Assembly: GCA_021808525.1 (NCBI GenBank)
Contig: JAKBBK010000023.1
Location: 1-39,546, forward strand
Direction of reading: 5' to 3'
From: Pseudomonadota bacterium
GTDB lineage: Bacteria; Pseudomonadota; Gammaproteobacteria; Burkholderiales; Burkholderiaceae_C
Length of the DNA stretch: 39,546 nucleotides
A program made the position numbers and the translations under genes. Shown here piece after piece: positions 31,513 through 39,546 of this stretch (position 1 is its first letter; each line of letters opens with the position of its first letter). A model generated the notes under the pieces. The model saw only the letters and a program-made list of their open reading frames with translations, had not been told where the DNA came from and searched no databases.

Positions 31513-32352
31513 ATGGACACGAAACCGGCGACCGGCAACCCGGCGGGCGGCGAGCTGGTCATCCGCGCGCGCGGGCTGGTCAATCGCTTCGGCGCCACCA
31601 CCGTGCACGAGGGGGTGGACCTGGACCTGCCGCGCGGCAGCATCATGGCCCTGGTGGGCGGCTCGGGCAGCGGCAAGTCGGTGCTTCTGCGCACCCTGAC
31701 CCTGTTGCGCGAACCCCAGGGCGGCTCGCTGGAGCTGTTCGGCGAGGACGCGCTGCTCGCCGACCCCGCGCGGCGCACCCGTCTGCGCACCCGCATCGGC
31801 GTGCTGTTCCAGGGCGGCGCGCTGTTCACCGGACTGAGCGTGCTGGAAAACGTGGTGCTGGCCCTGCACGAGCATTCCCCGCTGGAGCCCCGGCTGCTGC
31901 CCGAGGTGGCCATGCTCAAGATCGGCCTGGCCGGACTTCCGGCCGACGCCGCGCACAAGTTTCCCGCGGAGCTTTCGGGCGGCATGGTCAAGCGCGCGGC
32001 ACTGGCGCGCGCGCTGGCGCTGGACCCGGAACTGCTGGTGCTGGACGAGCCGACCTCCGGGCTGGACCCGGTGGGCGCCGCCGCCTTCGACCAGTTGATC
32101 GCGCAATTGCGCGAGCTGCTGGGGCTGACGGTGCTGCAGGTCACCCATGACCTGGACTCCATCTGGCATGGCAGCGATCTCGTGGCCTTCCTGGCGCGCA
32201 AGCGGGTGCTGGCGGTGGGCAGCGCCGCCGAACTGGCCGAGCGCGAGGAGCCCGAGCTGATCGACTACCTGCGCAGCGGGCGCTCGAGCGTCTTCTGGCG
32301 CAGTGCCCGCGGCGCGGCGCCTGGCGCGGTATGCTCGCGCGCAGACCCCTGA
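31513..32352 (+). CDS. mlaF: MlaF-like phospholipid transport ATPase
   Basis: A 279-aa ABC ATPase, partner of the MlaE permease. Walker A GGSGSGKSV, the Q loop in RIGVLFQGGALFTGLSVLENV, signature LSGGM, Walker B LLVLDEPTSGLDP and the switch His in QVTHDLDSI are all intact. The LSGGMVKRAALARAL and FQGGALF stretches are typical of Mla/Ttg2A ATPases. The C-terminus after residue 255 is a variable extension. ATG 31513 follows the mlaE stop by three bases. Confidence 0.94.
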   Translation: MDTKPATGNPAGGELVIRARGLVNRFGATTVHEGVDLDLPRGSIMALVGGSGSGKSVLLRTLTLLREPQGGSLELFGEDALLADPARRTRLRTRIGVLFQGGALFTGLSVLENVVLALHEHSPLEPRLLPEVAMLKIGLAGLPADAAHKFPAELSGGMVKRAALARALALDPELLVLDEPTSGLDPVGAAAFDQLIAQLRELLGLTVLQVTHDLDSIWHGSDLVAFLARKRVLAVGSAAELAEREEPELIDYLRSGRSSVFWRSARGAAPGAVCSRADP

Positions 32353-32383
32353 GCCGCACACCCGCCACCAGCTGGTCCGATCG

Positions 32384-33349
32384 ATGGAATCCAAGGTCAA
32401 CTACACCGCAGTCGGCGCCTTCGTCATCGCGATGGTGATGGCGCTCGCGGGCGCGGTCTGGTGGCTCAGCACCGGCGCGCGCCAGGCCGACACCACCACC
32501 TACCTGATCTATGCCACCGACAACGTCAACGGCCTGAGCCCGGCCAGCGACGTGCTCTACCGCGGAGTCGCCGTCGGGCGCGTGAGTTCCATCGAGATCG
32601 ATCCGCGCAACCCCACGCTGATCCGCATCCAGGTGGCCATCAAGAGCCAGGTTCCCGTGCGCAGGGACACCGTGGCCCAGCTCTCCCCGCGCGGGGTCAC
32701 GGGCCTGTCGGTGATCAACCTCAGCGGCGGGCATTCCGCGCAGCCGCTGCTGCCCGAGCCGGGGCATCCCTACGCGGTGATCCAGTACGCTCCTTCCGTG
32801 TTCTCGCGCCTGGAGGGCGGCCTGAACGATGCCGCGGTGACCTTGTCGAAAATCGCCAACCGGCTCGACGTGCTGCTCAGCCCGGCCAATGTGCGGGCCA
32901 TCAGCGAGACCTTGCGCCATGTCGAGCGCACCACCGCCGAACTCGACGCCCATCGCCAGGACATCGGCGCCACGCTGGACAACCTGCGCCAGGGCAGCGA
33001 GGAGCTGGCGGCGCTGGGGCAGCAGGGCCGGCAGCTGGGCGAGCATGCCGACGTCACGCTGCAGCAGGTGCGCCGCACCGCGGCCTCGGCGCAGGCGGCG
33101 CTGGTGCAGCTCGAGATCGCCGCGCAGGACTGGCAGAAGGCGGGTCGAAGCGCGGCGCGCCTGGGGGACGCCGGCACGCAGGCGGCGCAGCAGTTGCGCA
33201 GCCGCACGCTTCCCGACTACGAGCGCCTGGGCGCGCAGTTGCAGAGCCTGAGCCGGCAGCTCACCGAGCTGAGCCGCAGCCTGCAGCACAACCCCAACCA
33301 ACTCCTGTTCGGCGCTCCCTTGCCGCCGGCGGGTCCGGGAGAGCACTGA
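32384..33349 (+). CDS. mlaD: MlaD-like substrate-binding protein (MCE domain)
   Basis: A 321-aa periplasmic protein anchored by one N-terminal helix (YTAVGAFVIAMVMALAGAVWWL), followed by an MCE domain (TYLIYATDNVNGLSPASDVLYRGVAVGRVSSIEID, then LSPRGVTGLSVINLSGG) and a long C-terminal helical/coiled-coil tail. MCE proteins form hexameric rings carrying phospholipids. The long tail is the pattern of betaproteobacterial MlaD-like proteins. It lies 31 bases after mlaF. The start at ATG 32384 gives the conserved MESKVNYTAVGAF. Confidence 0.93.
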   Translation: MESKVNYTAVGAFVIAMVMALAGAVWWLSTGARQADTTTYLIYATDNVNGLSPASDVLYRGVAVGRVSSIEIDPRNPTLIRIQVAIKSQVPVRRDTVAQLSPRGVTGLSVINLSGGHSAQPLLPEPGHPYAVIQYAPSVFSRLEGGLNDAAVTLSKIANRLDVLLSPANVRAISETLRHVERTTAELDAHRQDIGATLDNLRQGSEELAALGQQGRQLGEHADVTLQQVRRTAASAQAALVQLEIAAQDWQKAGRSAARLGDAGTQAAQQLRSRTLPDYERLGAQLQSLSRQLTELSRSLQHNPNQLLFGAPLPPAGPGEH

Positions 33350-33350
33350 G

Positions 33351-33986
33351 GTGATGTACGCGACCTGTCCTCGGCGAGCGCTGCGCGCGGCCCTGCCCCT
33401 GCTGATGGTCCTGGCGCTGGCATCCTGCGCCCTGCCGCAGGTGACCCGACGCCCCGCGCAGACCGACTATCGCCTGCGCACGCCGCGCATCGTGCAGCCC
33501 GCGCCGGGCCTGGCCGCGCTCACGCTGCGCCTGCTGCCCGTGCATGCCGCGCCCGGGCTGGAGGGCGTGGACATGCTCTACAGCCCCAAGCCGCTGCAGC
33601 TCATGCCCTATCGCGACAGCCGCTGGCTGGTGCCCCCGGCGGAGATGATCGATTCCGCCTTGCGCGGTGCCCTGGCCCGCCAGGCCTGGGTAGCCGCGGT
33701 GGAGGGGGGCGACGCGCCGGGCAGCGCCGGGGCCTCCCTGCGCTGCCGTCTCGACAGCCTGGAGCACGACGTGTACGCCGGCAGGGTCGAGCTGGGCATG
33801 CGCTGCCAGATCTACGTCGGCGCCGCCCAGGACTTGCGCGCCTCCTGGAGTTTCGAGGCCTCCCGCCCGGTCGCGGTGCAGGATGCCGCGCACTATGCGC
33901 AGGCCACGCAGGATCTGCTGGACCAGGCGGCGGCCAGCCTGCTGCGGCGGACCGCGCACACCCTGGAGCGCGCGCCGGCTGCCTGA
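33351..33986 (+). CDS. ABC-type transport auxiliary lipoprotein
   Basis: A 211-aa protein with a signal peptide and lipobox LASC (cleavage before Cys-26 or so), so a lipid-anchored envelope protein. The sequence QTDYRLRTPRI, YSPKPLQLMPYRDSRWLVPPAEMIDSALRGAL and the C-terminal amphipathic helix match the auxiliary lipoprotein family found last in mla/mce operons of betaproteobacteria (PqiC-like). It would dock the MlaD-like protein to the outer membrane. GTG 33351 has a GGGAG site at good distance. ATG 33354 is an equal alternative. Confidence 0.88.
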   Translation: MMYATCPRRALRAALPLLMVLALASCALPQVTRRPAQTDYRLRTPRIVQPAPGLAALTLRLLPVHAAPGLEGVDMLYSPKPLQLMPYRDSRWLVPPAEMIDSALRGALARQAWVAAVEGGDAPGSAGASLRCRLDSLEHDVYAGRVELGMRCQIYVGAAQDLRASWSFEASRPVAVQDAAHYAQATQDLLDQAAASLLRRTAHTLERAPAA

Positions 33987-33987
33987 C

Positions 33988-35832
<1,845 letters not shown>

Positions 35833-35879
35833 GGACGGCACTGTAGCGCGGCGCGCGCGGCCGCGATGCGCGAGGGAGA

Positions 35880-36797
35880 TCAGGCCTGCAGGGCTCCGAG
35901 GGCGCCGTCCTGGGGCGGGTCGACCAGCTCACGCGCATCCGGCGCCACGCGGTGGCGCGAGGCGCGCACTTCCTGGCGCTGGGAGCCCAGGCCCTGGATC
36001 TCCAGTTCGACCACGTCCCCCGCCCGCAGGAAGCGCGGCGGCTTCATGCCCAGGCCCACGCCGGCCGGCGTTCCGGTGGCGATCAGATCACCGGGCAGCA
36101 GGGTCATGAAGTGGCTGAGATAGCTGACGATCTGGGCCACGCCGAAGATCATGTCGCGGGTATTGCCGTCCTGCATGAGCTGACCGTTGACGCTCAGGCG
36201 CAGGGCCAGGTTCTGCGGGTCGCCCACCTCGTCGGCGGTGACCAGCCAGGGCCCCACGGGGCCGAATCCGTCGCAGCCCTTGCCCTTGTCCCACTGACTG
36301 CCGCGTCCGATCTGGAACTGGCGCTCCGACACGTCGTTGAGGGTGCAGTAACCCGCCACGTATTTCAGCGCCTCGCCCACGCCCACGTAGCGCGCGGCGC
36401 GACCGATGACCACGCCGAGTTCCACCTCCCAGTCCAGTCGCGTCGAATGCGGGGGTTGCTCGATGGGGTCGCAGGGGCCGCTGAGGCAGGTGGTCCACTT
36501 GTTGAACACGATGGGCTCGGCGGGCACCTTGGTGCCGGTCTCGCGCGCGTGGTCGTGGTAATTGAGCCCGATGGCGACGAACTTGCCGATGCCCACGAAG
36601 GGAACCCCCAGCCGCGGCCTGCCCTTGACCAGGGGCAGCGCCTGCAGGTCCAGCGCGCGCAGCGCACGCTGGCCCGCGGCGGAGTAGACCTGCGGGCCGA
36701 TGTCGTCCACCACGCCCTGCAGGCTGCGCAGGCGTCCCTGTGGGTCGATGATTCCCGGGCGTTCGCGCCCTTCGCTGCCGTACCGCACGAGCTTCAT
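35880..36797 (-). CDS. Fumarylacetoacetate hydrolase family protein
   Basis: A 305-aa FAH-superfamily enzyme that cleaves or hydrates acyl pyruvates and related compounds. It has [15 protein letters not shown], the metal-ligand glutamates in [40 protein letters not shown] and the N-terminal MKLVRYG. This branch often carries out steps in aromatic, ureidoglycolate or fucose catabolism, so the substrate is open. The start at 36797 is the only conserved one. Divergent recQ and the crotonase gene give no clear pathway. Confidence 0.9.
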   Translation of the reverse strand: MKLVRYGSEGRERPGIIDPQGRLRSLQGVVDDIGPQVYSAAGQRALRALDLQALPLVKGRPRLGVPFVGIGKFVAIGLNYHDHARETGTKVPAEPIVFNKWTTCLSGPCDPIEQPPHSTRLDWEVELGVVIGRAARYVGVGEALKYVAGYCTLNDVSERQFQIGRGSQWDKGKGCDGFGPVGPWLVTADEVGDPQNLALRLSVNGQLMQDGNTRDMIFGVAQIVSYLSHFMTLLPGDLIATGTPAGVGLGMKPPRFLRAGDVVELEIQGLGSQRQEVRASRHRVAPDARELVDPPQDGALGALQA

Positions 36798-36873
36798 GGA
36801 GTCTCCTGGTTGGTTTGTGCAGGGCTATTGTTGCGCGTCGGCCGCCATCCTGCTGGGGCCTGCGCCTGGGTGT

Positions 36874-37626
36874 TCAGCGCGTGCCGCCCAGCCAGCGGGC
36901 GCGTTCCCCGGCCAGCACCTCGGCCAGCCCCTGCGGGGCGCGGGCCGCGAGCTGGCGCTTGACCTCGGCAAGCGCTTGCGCCGGCTCCCCGGCCAGGCGC
37001 CGCGCCAGCGCCATGGCCTGCTCGCGCGCCATGCGGGCCGGGGCCAGCTCGGCGACCAGGCCCATCGCATGCGCGCGCACGGCGTCGAGTTCACAGCCCA
37101 GGCACAGCGCCGAGGCCGCGGCAGCGGGAAGGCGCTGCGCCGCCAGCCAGCCCGCGGCGGCGCAGCGCCCGGCATGCTGCAGGCGCGGTTGCAGGCGCAG
37201 CCGCGCCTCGCGGGAGGCCACCAGCAGGTCGCAGGCCAGGGCCAGTGCCAACGCGGCCCCGTCGGCGTCGCCATCCAGGGCGGCCACCGTGGTCTTGTCG
37301 CTGTCCCAAAGCGCCAGCAGCCAGTCGTGCATGGCATCCACCTGCGCCGGCGTGGCGGGAGCCTGCGCCGCGCCACCATCCTGGCAGCGCAGCACCAGCA
37401 CCACGACGCCGATGTCCGGATCGCGCAGGGCCGTGGACAAGGCCTCGATGCCGGCGGCGATGGCCGGCGTGGGCATGGCGCCGGCGTCGGCGCTGACGCT
37501 CAGCTCGAGCAGGCTCACGCGCGGCTCGTCCGCGACATCCGCCTGCGCCGGCTCGGCAGGCTCGTAGGCGGGCGCGTCGGCCTCGGAGTCAGGCTCTTCG
37601 GCGTGGGATTCGGGCAGGGAATTCAT
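36874..37626 (-). CDS. Degenerate crotonase (enoyl-CoA hydratase/isomerase)-like protein
   Basis: A 250-aa protein with an acidic Pro/Glu/Ala-rich N-terminus (residues 1-35), then a crotonase-like core: VVVLVLRC, AALDGDADGAALALALACDLLVASREARLRL, GWLAAQRLPAAAASALCLG and MGLVAELAP. The oxyanion glycines normally in the GGG stretch are changed to DGDADGAA, and the usual catalytic glutamates of PE-x-x-LG are not evident. It is therefore probably inactive or works on a different chemistry. Ala is very frequent. ATG 37626 is the only plausible start. It is not in an operon with any recognised fatty-acid gene. Confidence 0.78.
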   Translation of the reverse strand: MNSLPESHAEEPDSEADAPAYEPAEPAQADVADEPRVSLLELSVSADAGAMPTPAIAAGIEALSTALRDPDIGVVVLVLRCQDGGAAQAPATPAQVDAMHDWLLALWDSDKTTVAALDGDADGAALALALACDLLVASREARLRLQPRLQHAGRCAAAGWLAAQRLPAAAASALCLGCELDAVRAHAMGLVAELAPARMAREQAMALARRLAGEPAQALAEVKRQLAARAPQGLAEVLAGERARWLGGTR

Positions 37627-37681
37627 GGGGGGCAGGGGCCTCTGCGCGGTGCTCGGCGACCGCGGGCAGGTGAAAGACCTG

Positions 37682-37698
37682 AATTCTTGCAAAGAATT
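37682..37698. promoter_or_regulatory. 17-base AT-rich palindrome in the crotonase/fimV spacer
   Basis: AATTCTT-GCA-AAGAATT is a perfect 7-3-7 palindrome in the 168-base divergent spacer, in a pocket much AT-richer than the coding DNA. Its shape suits a dimeric repressor site. No known regulator is identified. Confidence 0.45.
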
Positions 37699-37794
37699 TC
37701 ACGGTTTTGCCGGGAATCCTCGCCCTCGCCCCGGAAGCTTCGATATTCACTGATAAATTGACGCCGGAAAGCCTCATTCGTCGACAGAGCATCC

Positions 37795-39546
37795 GTGCAA
37801 ACCCTCGATCATCGGCCCGCCGAAGGCCTGGAATGCGCCCGACCAGGCGCCGCGCCGGGCCTGCGCCTCGCGGCTGCCGCGGCGCTGTGGCTCGGCCTCG
37901 CGGCCGTCCCCGCGCAGGCCATGACGCTGGGGCAGGTGCAGGGCGCGCCGGTGCTCGGGCAGGCCCTGCGGCTGCGGGTTCCCGTGCGCATGGATCCGGG
38001 CCTGCCGCTGGTGGCCGACTGCGTGCGTGTCGAACTGCGCGACGGCGAGATCCCGGTGCCGCGCCAGGACATCCGTGTCGTGATCCGCAATGGCGGCGCC
38101 CATGGATGGTCCAGCATCGATCTGAGCAGCAGCCGGGGCCCGCGCTCGGCCTTCCTGCAACTCAAGGTCCACATGGGCTGCCAGTTCCGGCGCAGCCGCA
38201 GCTACACCCTGCTGGTGGAGCCCTCCTCGCGCGTCGCGCAGGACTTGCCGGAAAGGCTGGGCAGGGAGTCGGCGCGGGAGCCCGCGCCCCTCGCGCGTGG
38301 CGTGCGCCGGCACCTCGAATCGCGGCGGCACACGCGGCATGCTCAGGGGCCGCGGCGGCCGGCCTCCGCCAGCCATCTGCGCCTGGATGGGCTGTCGCGC
38401 GAGCTCGCCGAGCGGCGGCCAGTCGCGCCAGTCGCGCCGGGCGCTCCCGCTACCCCGGTGCTGGTCGCCACGGCCACGAAGCCCTGGGCCACGGCCTCGG
38501 CGGCCTTGGCGCAGCAGGAGCTGCACAGCCCGCAGGCCAGCGACGCGCAGTTGATGCAGCGCATCGATGCCATGCAACGGGAGGTGCACGCGCTGCAGGC
38601 GCGCAACGCCCGGCGCGGGCAGGAGATGGGCGATCTCCAGGCCCAGCTGGCCCGGGCCCGCTCGCGCCCGTCCCCCTGGCTGAACGCGGCGTTCGCCGCG
38701 GTGGGAGCACTGGCGGCGCTGCTCGCCCTGCTGATGTGGCAGGCCCGCAGGCCCCGCCTGGAAAGCCCCTGGCCCGCGGGCCTGCTCGCGCAGGGCGCGC
38801 CCAGTCGGGCCCTCGCGGAGGATCGGGTCGGCGCGGCAGCCTCCGGGGCGGCGCCGCGCCCCCGCGCGTCGGACCTGCCCTGGGACATGCCGGCGCCGCG
38901 GCCCGTGCCTGCCGTCGCCGAGCCGGCACCGGACGATGCCCCGGCGCTCTCGCGCCCGCTCGAGGACCCCGCTTCGCTGGATCGCGCCGCCTTCCAGCGC
39001 CCCTTGTCGCTGCCGGAGCATGTGCAGATCGACGAGGTGGTGGACCATGGGCACCTGGCGGATTTCTTCATCGGCATCGGCGACTACGCCAAGGCCATCG
39101 AGGTGATGCGCCGCGCGGTGGACGAGGCCGGGGGTCTGACCAGCGCCTTGCCCTACCTGTATCTGTTCGACCTGTACCGGCGCAGCGGGCGCCGCGCCGA
39201 CTACGAACAATTGATGGGTGAATGCTCCGGACGGCTGAACGTGCGCATCCTGCCCTGGGAGCAAGGCTCCGGGGAGGCGCCCCGCGATCTGCTGGACTAC
39301 CCGCGCGCGCTGGCGCTGCTGACCGAATCCTGGGACGGCCCGGCGCGACTGACCGTGATCGAGCGCCTGATCGCCGACGACCCCCGCAAGCCGCGCGTGG
39401 GCTTCGACCTGCCCGCCTACCGCGACCTGCTGGACCTGTACGCGCTGGCCCGCGAGCTGCAGCAGGCGCCGCAGCCGAAACACGCGGAGCCGGCGCCCTC
39501 CCGCGGCCCGAGCCCTGCGGCTCTGGACATGCCGCTGGCTCTGGAC
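37795..39546 (+). CDS. FimV-like protein (3' truncated)
   Basis: The frame is open to the window end (584 codons seen). It has a signal peptide (LRLAAAAALWLGLAAVPAQA), the FimV N-terminal domain (MTLGQVQGAPVLGQALRLRVPV, then VELRDGEIPVPRQDIRV), a coiled-coil stretch (LMQRIDAMQREVHALQARNARRGQEM), one transmembrane helix (LNAAFAAVGALAALLALLMW) and a cytoplasmic part with a TPR-like block (FIGIGDYAKAIEVMRRAVDEAG). FimV-type proteins support polar localisation of type IV pili and c-di-GMP signalling. The start is a GTG at 37795, just after a stop in that frame at 37759. It is GC-rich and Ala/Arg-rich like its neighbours. Confidence 0.83.
   Translation, partial: MQTLDHRPAEGLECARPGAAPGLRLAAAAALWLGLAAVPAQAMTLGQVQGAPVLGQALRLRVPVRMDPGLPLVADCVRVELRDGEIPVPRQDIRVVIRNGGAHGWSSIDLSSSRGPRSAFLQLKVHMGCQFRRSRSYTLLVEPSSRVAQDLPERLGRESAREPAPLARGVRRHLESRRHTRHAQGPRRPASASHLRLDGLSRELAERRPVAPVAPGAPATPVLVATATKPWATASAALAQQELHSPQASDAQLMQRIDAMQREVHALQARNARRGQEMGDLQAQLARARSRPSPWLNAAFAAVGALAALLALLMWQARRPRLESPWPAGLLAQGAPSRALAEDRVGAAASGAAPRPRASDLPWDMPAPRPVPAVAEPAPDDAPALSRPLEDPASLDRAAFQRPLSLPEHVQIDEVVDHGHLADFFIGIGDYAKAIEVMRRAVDEAGGLTSALPYLYLFDLYRRSGRRADYEQLMGECSGRLNVRILPWEQGSGEAPRDLLDYPRALALLTESWDGPARLTVIERLIADDPRKPRVGFDLPAYRDLLDLYALARELQQAPQPKHAEPAPSRGPSPAALDMPLALD

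Overview
The window is about 39.5 kb of very GC-rich DNA (I judge roughly 70% by eye) from a Gram-negative bacterium, most likely a betaproteobacterium of the Burkholderiales or a close relative. Reasons: MlaEFD-type lipid transport genes, LPS core genes (waaC, waaA), a FimV-like protein, a 5'-TAAAATCGCG-like -10 region before alaS and pcm, and typical betaproteobacterial proteins throughout. The truncated first gene is a sulfide:quinone oxidoreductase close to the Acidithiobacillus ferrooxidans type, so the organism probably oxidises sulfide. Almost all the window is dense protein coding. No stretch above about 300 bases lacks a gene.

Layout: 1-1229 sqr (5' cut) ends at a strong hairpin shared with the convergent ppnP-argG pair (1323-2992). 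Then, still on the minus strand, come an old-yellow-enzyme reductase and gabD (3073-5704). From a divergent promoter region alaS, coaBC and dut run rightward (5895-10404). A yhiI-rbbA-yhhJ-type exporter operon (HlyD-like adaptor, fused ATPase/permease, second permease) covers 10533-15573. A slyD-like isomerase (minus) and a RoxA/YcfD-like JmjC oxygenase plus a small conserved gene (plus) diverge from 16109-16277.

The most unusual part is 18119-19735. A tiny Ala/Ser/Pro-rich lipoprotein gene with its own terminator and the convergent rpmB-rpmG operon with its own terminator are separated by a 764-bp insert. The insert carries only a two-gene RelE/ParE-type toxin-antitoxin module, is bounded by perfect 22-bp inverted repeats (18458-18479 and 19200-19221), and is flanked by an 11-bp direct repeat (18447-18457 and 19222-19232). 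This looks like a transposed, transposase-free toxin-antitoxin cassette.

From 19822 on: apaH (minus) diverges from a phosphomannomutase/phosphoglucomutase gene, waaC and waaA, which serve sugar-nucleotide and LPS core synthesis. A minus-strand group follows: rhodanese, pcm, trmB and a tRNA-Gly(CCC). The trmB reading frame has no ordinary start codon outside the tRNA. Next come a methionine-type aminotransferase (minus), a family-6 DNA glycosylase (plus), and a run of five closely spaced plus-strand genes: an orphan GspE/PilB-type ATPase with a 12-nt tandem repeat, mlaE, mlaF, mlaD and an auxiliary lipoprotein. recQ, a fumarylacetoacetase-family hydrolase and a degenerate crotonase follow on the minus strand. 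The window ends inside a FimV-like gene, which lies across an AT-rich palindrome from the crotonase.

Every function is assigned by recognising motifs and family sequence by eye. No database search was run.
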